A DNA stretch of 64,000 nt from Phytophthora colocasiae (GCA_018806915.1 JAGKQI010000097.1:1-64000), one strand, 5' to 3'. Positions 12,302 to 26,401 are shown, numbered from the stretch's first letter. A program made the numbers and translations. Notes: a model not told the origin generated them from the letters alone.

Positions 12302-12474
12302 AATCGGAGCATGGTGTCTGTCTCGACATGTTTGATACTGTACCAGTGTCCAGGATGCTGCCAAGACGTGAGCTGCGGCACCGGACAGCCGTGAGCACCT
12401 GCAAAGGCACTGCGACGGCCACGACAGCTTGGAAGCCTTGAGCATCGTAGGAGTGGCAAAAAGAGCAAAGAAGA

Positions 12475-12547
12475 TATCAGAGGAGGGGATCGAACCCTCG
12501 ATCTCGAGCGTGTGAAGCTCGCGTCCTAACCACTAGACGACACTGAC
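12475..12547 (-). tRNA. tRNA-Val(CAC), array copy 21 (intact)
   Basis: Intact 73-nt form, T5 stop; its unit has the longest (ACACC) run. Confidence 0.8.
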
Positions 12548-13089
12548 ACGTTCCACAACCACACACACATCCCTCTCACCAAAATTGCACAACCGCTTGC
12601 ACTACATACATTCGACGACTCACCCATTCACCAACGTCACACACATCGCCTGCCCGCTGCTCATACACAGCACGGTCTCCCAGCGACTCCATGGTCCGTC
12701 CTTCTCCCGAAACAAGCACCCACAAAACACCACTCCGCAGCGTCGATAGACGCCCTTGCGAAAGATCCTCACACTCATCACAGACGCTACAACAATCACA
12801 CACATGCCTACAGCGCGTCAATGCGTCAAACAGGGTCAATAGGTTGATGCCCCCGACTTGACACCGCGTTGCCCACCGACACACCACCGACACACCACAC
12901 CACACCACACCACACCAATCGGAGCATGGTGTCTGTCTCGACATGTTTGATACTGTACCAGTGTCCAGGATGCTGCCAAGACGTGAGCTGCGGCACCGGA
13001 CAGCCGTGAGCACCTGCAAAGGCACTGCGACGGCCACGACAGCTTGGAAGCCTTGAGCATCGTAGGAGTGGCAAAAAGAGCAAAGAAGA

Positions 13090-13160
13090 TATCAGAGGAG
13101 GATCAGAACCTCGATCTCGAGCGTGTGAAGCTCGCGTCCTAACCACTAGACGACACTGAC
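13090..13160 (-). tRNA. tRNA-Val(CAC)-like, array copy 22
   Basis: 71 nt; T arm GAGG-TTCTGAT-CCTC, B box broken. Trailer T5. Confidence 0.4.
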
Positions 13161-13707
13161 ACGTTCCACAACCACACACACATCCCTCTCACCAAAATTG
13201 CACAACCGCTTGCACTACATACATTCGACGACTCACCCATTCACCAACGTCACACACATCGCCTGCCCGCTGCTCATACACAGCACGGTCTCCCAGCGAC
13301 TCCATGGTCCGTCCTTCTCCCGAAACAAGCACCCACAAAACACCACTCCGCAGCGTCGATAGACGCCCTTGCGAAAGATCCTCACACTCATCACAGACGC
13401 TACAACAATCACACACATGCCTACAGCGCGTCAATGCGTCAAACAGGGTCAATAGGTTGATGCCCCCGACTTGACACCGCGTTGCCCACCGACACACCAC
13501 CGACACACCACACCACACCACACCACACCACACCAATCGGAGCATGGTGTCTGTCTCGACATGTTTGATACTGTACCAGTGTCCAGGATGCTGCCAAGAC
13601 GTGAGCTGCGGCACCGGACAGCCGTGAGCACCTGCAAAGGCACTGCGACGGCCACGACAGCTTGGAAGCCTTGAGCATCGTAGGAGTGGCAAAAAGAGCA
13701 AAGAAGA

Positions 13708-13780
13708 TATCAGAGGAGGGGATCGAACCCTCGATCTCGAGCGTGTGAAGCTCGCGTCCTAACCACTAGACGACACTGAC
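13708..13780 (-). tRNA. tRNA-Val(CAC), array copy 23 (intact)
   Basis: Intact 73-nt form with T5 stop. Confidence 0.8.
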
Positions 13781-14318
13781 ACGTTCCACAACCACACACA
13801 TCCCTCTCACCAAAATTGCACAACCGCTTGCACTACATACATTCGACGACTCACCCATTCACCAACGTCACACACATCGCCTGCCCGCTGCTCATACACA
13901 GCACGGTCTCCCAGCGACTCCATGGTCCGTCCTTCTCCCGAAACAAGCACCCACAAAACACCACTCCGCAGCGTCGATAGACGCCCTTGCGAAAGATCCT
14001 CACACTCATCACAGACGCTACAACAATCACACACATGCCTACAGCGCGTCAATGCGTCAAACAGGGTCAATAGGTTGATGCCCCTGACTTGACACCGCGT
14101 TGCCCACCGACACACCACACCACACCACACCACACCACACCACACCAATCGGAGCATGGTGTCTGTCTCGACATGTTTGATACTGTACCAGTGTCCAGGA
14201 TGCTGCCAAGACGTGAGCTGCGGCACCGGACAGCCGTGAGCACCTGCAAAGGCACTGCGACGGCCACGACAGCTTGGAAGCCTTGAGCATCGTAGGAGTG
14301 GCAAAAGAGCAAAGAAGA

Positions 14319-14390
14319 TATCAGAGGAGGATCAGAACCCTCGATCTCGAGCGTGTGAAGCTCGCGTCCTAACCACTAGACGACACTGAC
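14319..14390 (-). tRNA. tRNA-Val(CAC)-like, array copy 24
   Basis: 72 nt; inserted T in the B box, 4-bp T stem. Trailer T4. Confidence 0.4.
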
Positions 14391-14927
14391 ACGTTCCACA
14401 ACCACACACACATCCCTCTCACCAAAATTGCACAACCGCTTGCACTACATACATTCGACGACTCACCCATTCACCAACGTCACACACATCGCCTGCCCGC
14501 TGCTCATACACAGCACGGTCTCCCAGCGACTCCATGGTCCGTCCTTCTCCCGAAACAAGCACCCACAAAACACCACTCCGCAGCGTCGATAGACGCCCTT
14601 GCGAAAGATCCTCACACTCATCACAGACGCTACAACAATCACACACATGCCTACAGCGCGTCAATGCGTCAAACAGGGTCAATAGGTTGATGCCCGACTT
14701 GACACCGCGTTGCCCACCGACACACCACACCACACCACACCACACCACACCACACCAATCGGAGCATGGTGTCTGTCTCGACATGTTTGATACTGTACCA
14801 GTGTCCAGGATGCTGCCAAGACGTGAGCTGCGGCACCGGACAGCCGTGAGCACCTGCAAAGGCACTGCGACGGCCACGACAGCTTGGAAGCCTTGAGCAT
14901 CGTAGGAGTGGCAAAGAGCAAAGAAGA

Positions 14928-14998
14928 TATCAGAGGAGGATCGAACCCTCGATCTCGAGCGTGTGAAGCTCGCGTCCTAACCAGTAGACGACACTGAC
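14928..14998 (-). tRNA. tRNA-Val(CAC)-like, array copy 25
   Basis: 71 nt; 15-nt T arm plus a D-loop substitution (TAGTGG to TACTGG) in the A box. Trailer T3. Confidence 0.42.
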
Positions 14999-15536
14999 AC
15001 GTTCCACAAACACACACATCCCTCTCACCAAAATTGCACAACCGCTTGCACTACATACATTCGACGACTCACCCATTCACCAACGTCACACACATCGCCT
15101 GCCCGCTGCTCATACACAGCACGGTCTCCCAGCGACTCCATGGTCCGTCCTTCTCCCGAAACAAGCACCCACAAAACACCACTCCGCAGCGTCGATAGAC
15201 GCCCTTGCGAAAGATCCTCACACTCATCACAGACGCTACAACAATCACACACATGCCTACAGCGCGTCAATGCGTCAAACAGGGTCAATAGGTTGATGCC
15301 CCTGACTTGACACCGCGTTGCCCACCGACACACCACACCACACCACACCACACCACACCACACCAATCGGAGCATGGTGTCTGTCTCGACATGTTTGATA
15401 CTGTACCAGTGTCCAGGATGCTGCCAAGACGTGAGCTGCGGCACCGGACAGCCGTGAGCACCTGCAAAGGCACTGCGACGGCCACGACAGCTTGGAAGCC
15501 TTGAGCATCGTAGGAGTGGCAAAAGAGCAAAGAAGA

Positions 15537-15607
15537 TATCAGAGGAGGATCGAACCCTCGATCTCGAGCGTGTGAAGCTCGCGTCCTAACCACTAGACGA
15601 CACTGAC
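15537..15607 (-). tRNA. tRNA-Val(CAC)-like, array copy 26
   Basis: 71 nt; 15-nt T arm, trailer T4. Confidence 0.5.
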
Positions 15608-16140
15608 ACGTTCCACAACCACACACATCCCTCTCACCAAAATTGCACAACCGCTTGCACTACATACATTCGACGACTCACCCATTCACCAACGTCACAC
15701 ACATCGCCTGCCCGCTGCTCATACACAGCACGGTCTCCCAGCGACTCCATGGTCCGTCCTTCTCCCGAAACAAGCACCCACAAAACACCACTCCGCAGCG
15801 TCGATAGACGCCCTTGCGAAAGATCCTCACACTCATCACAGACGCTACAACAATCACACACATGCCTACAGCGCGTCAATGCGTCAAACAGGGTCAATAG
15901 GTTGATGCCCCTGACTTGACACCGCGTTGCCCACCGACACACCACACCACACCACACCACACCACACCAATCGGAGCATGGTGTCTGTCTCGACATGTTT
16001 GATACTGTACCAGTGTCCAGGATGCTGCCAAGACGTGAGCTGCGGCACCGGACAGCCGTGAGCACCTGCAAAGGCACTGCGACGGCCACGACAGCTTGGA
16101 AGCCTTGAGCATCGTAGGAGTGGCAAAAGAGCAAAGAAGA

Positions 16141-16211
16141 TATCAGAGGAGGATCGAACCCTCGATCTCGAGCGTGTGAAGCTCGCGTCCTAACCACTAG
16201 ACGACACTGAC
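16141..16211 (-). tRNA. tRNA-Val(CAC)-like, array copy 27
   Basis: 71 nt; 15-nt T arm, trailer T4. Confidence 0.5.
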
Positions 16212-16736
16212 ACGTTCCACAACCACACACATCCTCTCACCAAAATTGCACAACCGCTTGCACTACATACATTCGACGACTCACCCATTCACCAACGTCA
16301 CACACATCGCCTGCCCGCTGCTCATACACAGCACGGTCTCCCAGCGACTCCATGGTCCGTCCTTCTCCCGAAACAAGCACCCACAAAACACCACTCCGCA
16401 GCGTCGATAGACGCCCTGCGAAAGATCCTCACACTCATCACAGACGCTACAACAATCACACACATGCCTACAGCGCGTCAATGCGTCAAACAGGGTCAAT
16501 AGGTTGATGCCCCGACTTGACACCGCGTTGCCCACCGACACACCACACCACACCACACCACACCAATCGGAGCATGGTGTCTGTCTCGACATGTTTGATA
16601 CTGTACCAGTGTCCAGGATGCTGCCAAGACGTGAGCTGCGGCACCGGACAGCCGTGAGCACCTGCAAAGGCACTGCGACGGCCACGACAGCTTGGAAGCC
16701 TTGAGCATCGTAGGAGTGGCAAAAGAGCAAAGAAGA

Positions 16737-16807
16737 TATCAGAGGAGGATCAGAACCTCTATCTCGAGCGTGTGAAGCTCGCGTCCTAACCACTAGACGA
16801 CACTGAC
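16737..16807 (-). tRNA. tRNA-Val(CAC)-like, array copy 28
   Basis: 71 nt; B box broken (TTCTGATCC) and last variable-loop base changed C to A (AGATA), a change shared only with copy 42. Trailer T4. Confidence 0.38.
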
Positions 16808-17341
16808 ACGTTCCACAACCACACACACATCCCTCTCACCAAAATTGCACAACCGCTTGCACTACATACATTCGACGACTCACCCATTCACCAACGTCAC
16901 ACACATCGCCTGCCCGCTGCTCATACACAGCACGGTCTCCCAGCGACTCCATGGTCCGTCCTTCTCCCGAAACAAGCACCCACAAAACACCACTCCGCAG
17001 CGTCGATAGACGCCCTTGCGAAAGATCCTCACACTCATCACAGACGCTACAACAATCACACACATGCCTACAGCGCGTCAATGCGTCAAACAGGGTCAAT
17101 AGGTTGATGCCCCGACTTGACACCGCGTTGCCCACCGACACACCACACCACACCACACCACACCACACCAATCGGAGCATGGTGTCTGTCTCGACATGTT
17201 TGATACTGTACCAGTGTCCAGGATGCTGCCAAGACGTGAGCTGCGGCACCGGACAGCCGTGAGCACCTGCAAAGGCACTGCGACGGCCACGACAGCTTGG
17301 AAGCCTTGAGCATCGTAGGAGTGGCAAAAGAGCAAAGAAGA

Positions 17342-17413
17342 TATCAGAGGAGGATCAGAACCCTCGATCTCGAGCGTGTGAAGCTCGCGTCCTAACCACT
17401 AGACGACACTGAC
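17342..17413 (-). tRNA. tRNA-Val(CAC)-like, array copy 29
   Basis: 72 nt; inserted T in the B box. Trailer T4. Confidence 0.4.
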
Positions 17414-17942
17414 ACGTTCCACAACCACACACATCCCTCTCACCAAAATTGCACAACCGCTTGCACTACATACATTCGACGACTCACCCATTCACCAACG
17501 TCACACACATCGCCTGCCCGCTGCTCATACACAGCACGGTCTCCCAGCGACTCCATGGTCCGTCCTTCTCCCGAAACAAGCACCCACAAAACACCACTCC
17601 GCAGCGTCGATAGACGCCCTTGCGAAAGATCCTCACACTCATCACAGACGCTACAACAATCACACACATGCCTACAGCGCGTCAATGCGTCAAACAGGGT
17701 CAATAGGTTGATGCCCCCGACTTGACACCGCGTTGCCCACCGACACACCACACCACACCACACCACACCAATCGGAGCATGGTGTCTGTCTCGACATGTT
17801 TGATACTGTACCAGTGTCCAGGATGCTGCCAAGACGTGAGCTGCGGCACCGGACAGCCGTGAGCACCTGCAAAGGCACTGCGACGGCCACGACAGCTTGG
17901 AAGCCTTGAGCATCGTAGGAGTGGCAAAGAGAGCAAAGAAGA

Positions 17943-18015
17943 TATCAGAGGAGGGGATCGAACCCTCGATCTCGAGCGTGTGAAGCTCGCGTCCTAACCA
18001 CTAGACGACACTGAC
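17943..18015 (-). tRNA. tRNA-Val(CAC), array copy 30 (intact body)
   Basis: Intact 73-nt body; trailer interrupted to T3 (CTCTCTTTGCC). Confidence 0.74.
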
Positions 18016-18543
18016 ACGTTCCACAACCACACACATCCCTCTCACCAAAATTGCACAACCGCTTGCACTACATACATTCGACGACTCACCCATTCACCAA
18101 CGTCACACACATCGCCTGCCCGCTGCTCATACACAGCACGGTCTCCCAGCGACTCCATGGTCCGTCCTTCTCCCGAAACAAGCACCCACAAAACACCACT
18201 CCGCAGCGTCGATAGACGCCCTTGCGAAAGATCCTCACACTCATCACAGACGCTACAACAATCACACACATGCCTACAGCGCGTCAATGCGTCAAACAGG
18301 GTCAATAGGTTGATGCCCCCGACTTGACACCGCGTTGCCCACCGACACACCACACCACACCACACCACACCAATCGGAGCATGGTGTCTGTCTCGACATG
18401 TTTGATACTGTACCAGTGTCCAGGATGCTGCCAAGACGTGAGCTGCGGCACCGGACAGCCGTGAGCACCTGCAAAGGCACTGCGACGGCCACGACAGCTT
18501 GGAAGCCTTGAGCATCGTAGGAGTGGCAAAAGAGCAAAGAAGA

Positions 18544-18615
18544 TATCAGAGGAGGGGATCGAACCTCGATCTCGAGCGTGTGAAGCTCGCGTCCTAACCA
18601 CTAGACGACACTGAC
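18544..18615 (-). tRNA. tRNA-Val(CAC)-like, array copy 31
   Basis: 72 nt; one G lost from the T stem. Trailer T4. Confidence 0.5.
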
Positions 18616-19152
18616 ACGTTCCAAAACCACACACACATCCCTCTCACCAAAATTGCACAACCGCTTGCACTACATACATTCGACGACTCACCCATTCACC
18701 AACGTCACACACATCGCCTGCCCGCTGCTCATACACAGCACGGTCTCCCAGCGACTCCATGGTCCGTCCTTCTCCCGAAACAAGCACCCACAAAACACCA
18801 CTCCGCAGCGTCGATAGACGCCCTTGCGAAAGATCCTCACACTCATCACAGACGCTACAACAATCACACACATGCCTACAGCGCGTCAATGCGTCAAACA
18901 GGGTCAATAGGTTGATGCCCCCGACTTGACACCGCGTTGCCCACCGACACACCACCGACACACCACACCACACCACACCAATCGGAGCATGGTGTCTGTC
19001 TCGACATGTTTGATACTGTACCAGTGTCCAGGATGCTGCCAAGACGTGAGCTGCGGCACCGGACAGCCGTGAGCACCTGCAAAGGCACTGCGACGGCCAC
19101 GACAGCTTGGAAGCCTTGAGCATCGTAGGAGTGGCAAAAAGAGCAAAGAAGA

Positions 19153-19222
19153 TATCAGAGGAGGATCGAACCTCGATCTCGAGCGTGTGAAGCTCGCGTC
19201 CTAACCACTAGACGACACTGAC
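19153..19222 (-). tRNA. tRNA-Val(CAC)-like, array copy 32
   Basis: 70 nt; 14-nt T arm. Trailer T5. Confidence 0.45.
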
Positions 19223-19752
19223 ACGTTCCACAACCACACACACATCCCTCTCACCAAAATTGCACAACCGCTTGCACTACATACATTCGACGACTCACCC
19301 ATTCACCAACGTCACACACATCGCCTGCCCGCTGCTTATACACAGCACGGTCTCCCAGCGACTCCATGGTCCGTCCTTCTCCCGAAACAAGCACCCACAA
19401 AACACCGCTCCGCAGCGTCGATAGACGCCCTTGCGAAAGATCCTCACACTCATCACAGACGCTACAACAATCACACACATGCCTACAGCGCGTCAATGCG
19501 TCAAACAGGGTCAATAGGTTGATGCCCCCGACTTGACACCGCGTTGCCCACCGACACACCACACCACACCACACCACACCAATCGGAGCATGGTGTCTGT
19601 CTCGACATGTTTGATACTGTACCAGTGTCCAGGATGCTGCCAAGACGTGAGCTGCGGCACCGGACAGCCGTGAGCACCTGCAAAGGCACTGCGACGGCCA
19701 CGACAGCTTGGAAGCCTTGAGCATCGTAGGAGTGGCAAAAGAGCAAAGAAGA

Positions 19753-19825
19753 TATCAGAGGAGAGGATCGAACCCTCGATCTCGAGCGTGTGAAGCTCGC
19801 GTCCTAACCACTAGACGACACTGAC
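19753..19825 (-). tRNA. tRNA-Val(CAC)-like, array copy 33
   Basis: 73 nt; single T-stem substitution (CCCTC to CTCTC) that keeps five pairs through a G-U wobble. Trailer T4. Likely as foldable as the intact form. Confidence 0.68.
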
Positions 19826-20363
19826 ACGTTCCACAACCACACACACATCCCTCTCACCAAAATTGCACAACCGCTTGCACTACATACATTCGACGACTCA
19901 CCCATTCACCAACGTCACACACATCGCCTGCCCGCTGCTCATACACAGCACGGTCTCCCAGCGACTCCATGGTCCGTCCTTCTCCCGAAACAAGCACCCA
20001 CAAAACACCACTCCGCAGCGTCGATAGACGCCCTTGCGAAAGATCCTCACACTCATCACAGACGCTACAACAATCACACACATGCCTACAGCGCGTCAAT
20101 GCGTCAAACAGGGTCAATAGGTTGATGCCCCCGACTTGACACCGCGTTGCCCACCGACACACCACACCACACCACACCACACCACACCACCAATCGGAGC
20201 ATGGTGTCTGTCTCGACATGTTTGATACTGTACCAGTGTCCAGGATGCTGCCAAGACGTGAGCTGCGGCACCGGACAGCCGTGAGCACCTGCAAAGGCAC
20301 TGCGACGGCCACGACAGCTTGGAAGCCTTGAGCATCGTAGGAGTGGCAAAAGAGCAAAGAAGA

Positions 20364-20435
20364 TATCAGAGGAGGATCAGAACCCTCGATCTCGAGCGTG
20401 TGAAGCTCGCGTCCTAACCACTAGACGACACTGAC
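20364..20435 (-). tRNA. tRNA-Val(CAC)-like, array copy 34
   Basis: 72 nt; inserted T in the B box. Trailer T4. Confidence 0.4.
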
Positions 20436-20964
20436 ACGTTCCACAACCACACACATCCCTCTCACCAAAATTGCACAACCGCTTGCACTACATACATCTC
20501 GACGACTCACCCATTCACCAACGTCACACACATCGCCTGCCCGCTGCTCATACACAGCACGGTCTCCCAGCGACTCCATGGTCCGTCCTTCTCCCGAAAC
20601 AAGCACCCACAAAACACCACTCCGCAGCGTCGATAGACGCCCTTGCGAAAAGATCCTCACACTCATCACAGACGCTACAACAATCACACACATGCCTACA
20701 GCGCGTCAATGCGTCAAACAGGGTCAATAGGTTGATGCCCCGACTTGACACCGCGTTGCCCACCGACACACCACACCACACCACACCACACCAATCGGAG
20801 CATGGTGTCTGTCTCGACATGTTTGATACTGTACCAGTGTCCAGGATGCTGCCAAGACGTGAGCTGCGGCACCGGACAGCCGTGAGCACCTGCAAAGGCA
20901 CTGCGACGGCCACGACAGCTTGGAAGCCTTGAGCATCGTAGGAGTGGCAAAAGAGCAAAGAAGA

Positions 20965-21035
20965 TATCAGAGGAGGATCGAACCCTCGATCTCGAGCGTG
21001 TGAAGCTCGCGTCCTAACCACTAGACGACACTGAC
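20965..21035 (-). tRNA. tRNA-Val(CAC)-like, array copy 35
   Basis: 71 nt; 15-nt T arm, trailer T4. Confidence 0.5.
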
Positions 21036-21565
21036 ACGTTCCACAACCACACACACATCCCTCTCACCAAAATTGCACAACCGCTTGCACTACATACATT
21101 CGACGACTCACCCATTCACCAACGTCACACACATCGCCTGCCCGCTGCTCATACACAGCACGGTCTCCCAGCGACTCCATGGTCCGTCCTTCTCCCGAAA
21201 CAAGCACCCACAAAACACCACTCCGCAGCGTCGATAGACGCCCTTGCGAAAGATCCTCACACTCATCACAGACGCTACAACAATCACACACATGCCTACA
21301 GCGCGTCAATGCGTCAAACAGGGTCAATAGGTTGATGCCCCGACTTGACACCGCGTTGCCCACCGACACACCACACCACACCACACCACACACCAATCGG
21401 AGCATGGTGTCTGTCTCGACATGTTTGATACTGTACCAGTGTCCAGGATGCTGCCAAGACGTGAGCTGCGGCACCGGACAGCCGTGAGCACCTGCAAAGG
21501 CACTGCGACGGCCACGACAGCTTGGAAGCCTTGAGCATCGTAGGAGTGGCAAAGAGCAAAGAAGA

Positions 21566-21636
21566 TATCAGAGGAGGATCGAACCCTCGATCTCGAGCGT
21601 GTGAAGCTCGCGTCCTAACCACTAGACGACACTGAC
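21566..21636 (-). tRNA. tRNA-Val(CAC)-like, array copy 36
   Basis: 71 nt; 15-nt T arm, trailer T3. Confidence 0.48.
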
Positions 21637-22171
21637 ACGTTCCACAACCACACACACATCCCTCTCACCAAAATTGCACAACCGCTTGCACTACATACAT
21701 TCGACGACTCACCCATTCACCAACGTCACACACATCGCCTGCCCGCTGCTCATACACAGCACGGTCTCCCAGCGACTCCATGGTCCGTCCTTCTCCCGAA
21801 ACAAGCACCCACAAAACACCACTCCGCAGCGTCGATAGACGCCCTTGCGAAAGATCCTCACACTCATCACAGACGCTACAACAATCACACACATGCCTAC
21901 AGCGCGTCAATGCGTCAAACAGGGTCAATAGGTTGATGCCCCCGACTTGACACCGCGTTGCCCACCGACACACCACACCACACCACACCACACCACACCA
22001 ATCGGAGCATGGTGTCTGTCTCGACATGTTTGATACTGTACCAGTGTCCAGGATGCTGCCAAGACGTGAGCTGCGGCACCGGACAGCCGTGAGCACCTGC
22101 AAAGGCACTGCGACGGCCACGACAGCTTGGAAGCCTTGAGCATCGTAGGAGTGGCAAAAGAGCAAAGAAGA

Positions 22172-22242
22172 TATCAGAGGAGGATCGAACCCTCGATCTC
22201 GAGCGTGTGAAGCTCGCGTCCTAACCACTAGACGACACTGAC
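22172..22242 (-). tRNA. tRNA-Val(CAC)-like, array copy 37
   Basis: 71 nt; 15-nt T arm, trailer T4. Confidence 0.5.
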
Positions 22243-22769
22243 ACGTTCCACAACCACACACATCCCTCTCACCAAAATTGCACAACCGCTTGCACTACAT
22301 ACATTCGACGACTCACCCATTCACCAACGTCACACACATCGCCTGCCCGCTGCTCATACACAGCACGGTCTCCCAGCGACTCCATGGTCCGTCCTTCTCC
22401 CGAAACAAGCACCCACAAAACACCACTCCGCAGCGTCGATAGACGCCCTTGCGAAAGATCCTCACACTCATCACAGACGCTACAACAATCACACACATGC
22501 CTACAGCGCGTCAATGCGTCAAACAGGGTCAATAGGTTGATGCCCCTGACTTGACACCGCGTTGCCCACCGACACACCACACCACACCACACCACACCAA
22601 TCGGAGCATGGTGTCTGTCTCGACATGTTTGATACTGTACCAGTGTCCAGGATGCTGCCAAGACGTGAGCTGCGGCACCGGACAGCCGTGAGCACCTGCA
22701 AAGGCACTGCGACGGCCACGACAGCTTGGAAGCCTTGAGCATCGTAGGAGTGGCAAAGAGCAAAGAAGA

Positions 22770-22841
22770 TATCAGAGGAGGGATCGAACCCTCGATCTCG
22801 AGCGTGTGAAGCTCGCGTCCTAACCACTAGACGACACTGAC
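22770..22841 (-). tRNA. tRNA-Val(CAC)-like, array copy 38
   Basis: 72 nt; full 5-bp T stem with the loop one base short (TTCGAT). Trailer T3. Confidence 0.58.
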
Positions 22842-23377
22842 ACGTTCCACAACCACACACATCCCTCTCACCAAAATTGCACAACCGCTTGCACTACATA
22901 CATTCGACGACTCACCCATTCACCAACGTCACACACATCGCCTGCCCGCTGCTCATACACAGCACGGTCTCCCAGCGACTCCATGGTCCGTCCTTCTCCC
23001 GAAACAAGCACCCACAAAACACCACTCCGCAGCGTCGATAGACGCCTTGCGAAAGATCCTCACACTCATCACAGACGCTACAACAATCACACACATGCCT
23101 ACAGCGCGTCAATGCGTCAAACAGGGTCAATAGGTTGATGCCCCTGACTTGACACCGCGTTGCCCACCGACCACCACAGCACACCACACCACACCACACC
23201 ACACCAATCGGAGCATGGTGTCTGTCTCGACATGTTTGATACTGTACCAGTGTCCAGGATGCTGCCAAGACGTGAGCTGCGGCACCGGACAGCCGTGAGC
23301 ACCTGCAAAGGCACTGCGACGGCCACGACAGCTTGGAAGCCTTGAGCATCGTAGGAGTGGCAAAAGAGCAAAGAAGA

Positions 23378-23448
23378 TATCAGAGGAGGATCGAACCCTC
23401 GATCTCGAGCGTGTGAAGCTCGCGTCATAACCACTAGACGACAATGAC
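23378..23448 (-). tRNA. tRNA-Val(CAC)-like, array copy 39
   Basis: 71 nt; 15-nt T arm, acceptor changed to GTCATTG and a D-stem side change (GGAC to TGAC). Its 5' flank (23,449-23,478) is also diverged. Trailer T4. Confidence 0.4.
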
Positions 23449-23979
23449 ACGTTCCACAAAACCAAACACCGCCCGCTCACCAAAATTGCACAACCGCTTG
23501 CACTACATACATTCGACGACTCACCCATTCACCAACGTCACACACATCGCCTGCCCGCTGCTCATACACAGCACGGTCTCCCAGCGACTCCATGGTCCGT
23601 CCTTCTCCCGAAACAAGCACCCACAAAACACCACTCCGCAGCGTCGATAGACGCCCTTGCGAAAGATCCTCACACTCATCACAGACGCTACAACAATCAC
23701 ACACATGCCTACAGCGCGTCAATGCGTCAAACAGGGTCAATAGGTTGATGCCCCCGACTTGACACCGCGTTGCCCACCGACACACCACACCACACCACAC
23801 CACACCAATCGGAGCATGGTGTCTGTCTCGACATGTTTGATACTGTACCAGTGTCCAGGATGCTGCCAAGACGTGAGCTGCGGCACCGGACAGCCGTGAG
23901 CACCTGCAAAGGCACTGCGACGGCCACGACAGCTTGGAAGCCTTGAGCATCGTAGGAGTGGCAAAAAGAGCAAAGAAGA

Positions 23980-24052
23980 TATCAGAGGAGGGGATCGAAC
24001 CCTCGATCTCGAGCGTGTGAAGCTCGCGTCCTAACCACTAGACGACACTGAC
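23980..24052 (-). tRNA. tRNA-Val(CAC), array copy 40 (intact)
   Basis: Intact 73-nt form with T5 stop. Confidence 0.8.
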
Positions 24053-24581
24053 ACGTTCCACAACCACACACACATCCCTCTCACCAAAATTGCACAACCG
24101 CTTGCACTACATACATTCGACGACTCACCCATTCACCAACGTCACACACATCGCCTGCCCGCTGCTCATACACAGCACGGTCTCCCAGCGACTCCATGGT
24201 CCGTCCTTCTCCCGAAACAAGCACCCACAAAACACCACTCCGCAGCGTCGATAGACGCCCTTGCGAAAGATCCTCACACTCATCACAGACGCTACAACAA
24301 TCACACACATGCCTACAGCGCGTCAATGCGTCAAACAGGGTCAATAGGTTGATGCCCCCGACTTGACACCGCGTTGCCCACCGACACACCACACCACACC
24401 ACACCACACCAATCGGAGCATGGTGTCTGTCTCGACATGTTTGATACTGTACCAGTGTCCAGGATGCTGCCAAGACGTGAGCTGCGGCACCGGACAGCCG
24501 TGAGCACCTGCAAAGGCACTGCGACGGCCACGACAGCTTGGAAGCCTTGAGCATCGTAGGAGTGGCAAAGAGCAAAGAAGA

Positions 24582-24652
24582 TATCAGAGGAGGATCGAAC
24601 CCTCGATCTCGAGCGTGTGAAGCTCGCGTCCTAACCACTAGACGACACTGAC
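24582..24652 (-). tRNA. tRNA-Val(CAC)-like, array copy 41
   Basis: 71 nt; 15-nt T arm, trailer T3. Confidence 0.48.
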
Positions 24653-25187
24653 ACGTTCCACAACCACACACACATCCCTCTCACCAAAATTGCACAACCG
24701 CTTGCACTACATACATTCGACGACTCACCCATTCACCAACGTCACACACATCGCCTGCCCGCTGCTCATACACAGCACGGTCTCCCAGCGACTCCATGGT
24801 CCGTCCTTCTCCCGAAACAAGCACCCACAAAACACCACTCCGCAGCGTCGATAGACGCCCTTGCGAAAGATCCTCACACTCATCACAGACGCTACAACAA
24901 TCACACACATGCCTACAGCGCGTCAATGCGTCAAACAGGGTCAATAGGTTGATGCCCCCGACTTGACACCGCGTTGCCCACCGACACACCACACCACACC
25001 ACACCACACCACACCAATCGGAGCATGGTGTCTGTCTCGACATGTTTGATACTGTACCAGTGTCCAGGATGCTGCCAAGACGTGAGCTGCGGCACCGGAC
25101 AGCCGTGAGCACCTGCAAAGGCACTGCGACGGCCACGACAGCTTGGAAGCCTTGAGCATCGTAGGAGTGGCAAAAGAGCAAAGAAGA

Positions 25188-25260
25188 TATCAGAGGAGGG
25201 GATCAGAACCTCTATCTCGAGCGTGTGAAGCTCGCGTCCTAACCACTAGACGACACTGAC
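25188..25260 (-). tRNA. tRNA-Val(CAC)-like, array copy 42
   Basis: 73 nt, but B box broken (TTCTGATCC) and variable loop AGATA as in copy 28. Trailer T4. Confidence 0.4.
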
Positions 25261-25801
25261 ACGTTCCACAACCACACACACATCCCTCTCACCAAAATTG
25301 CACAACCGCTTGCACTACATACATTCGACGACTCACCCATTCACCAACGTCACACACATCGCCTGCCCGCTGCTCATACACAGCACGGTCTCCCAGCGAC
25401 TCCATGGTCCGTCCTTCTCCCGAAACAAGCACCCACAAAACACCACTCCGCAGCGTCGATAGACGCCCTTGCGAAAGATCCTCACACTCATCACAGACGC
25501 TACAACAATCACACACATGCCTACAGCGCGTCAATGCGTCAAACAGGGTCAATAGGTTGATGCCCCCGACTTGACACCGCGTTGCCCACCGACACACCAC
25601 CGACACACCACACCACACCACACCACACCAATCGGAGCATGGTGTCTGTCTCGACATGTTTGATACTGTACCAGTGTCCAGGATGCTGCCAAGACGTGAG
25701 CTGCGGCACCGGACAGCCGTGAGCACCTGCAAAGGCACTGCGACGGCCACGACAGCTTGGAAGCCTTGAGCATCGTAGGAGTGGCAAAAGAGCAAAGAAG
25801 A

Positions 25802-25873
25802 TATCAGAGGAGGGATCGAACCCTCGATCTCGAGCGTGTGAAGCTCGCGTCCTAACCACTAGACGACACTGAC
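25802..25873 (-). tRNA. tRNA-Val(CAC)-like, array copy 43
   Basis: 72 nt; 5-bp T stem with 6-nt loop, B box largely kept. Trailer T4. Confidence 0.58.
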
Positions 25874-26401
25874 ACGTTCCACAACCATACACATCCCTCT
25901 CACCAAAATTGCACAACCGCTTGCACTACATACATTCGACGACTCACCCATTCACCAACGTCACACACATCGCCTGCCCGCTGCTCATACACAGCACGGT
26001 CTCCCAGCGACTCCATGGTCCGTCCTTCTCCCGAAACAAGCACCCACAAAACACCACTCCGCAGCGTCGATAGACGCCCTTGCGAAAGATCCTCACACTC
26101 ATCACAGACGCTACAACAATCACACACATGCCTACAGCGCGTCAATGCGTCAAACAGGGTCAATAGGTTGATGCCCCCGACTTGACACCGCGTTGCCCAC
26201 CGACACACCACACCACACCACACCACACCAATCGGAGCATGGTGTCTGTCTCGACATGTTTGATACTGTACCAGTGTCCAGGATGCTGCCAAGACGTGAG
26301 CTGCGGCACCGGACAGCCGTGAGCACCTGCAAAGGCACTGCGACGGCCACGACAGCTTGGAAGCCTTGAGCATCGTAGGAGTGGCAAAAGAGCAAAGAAG
26401 A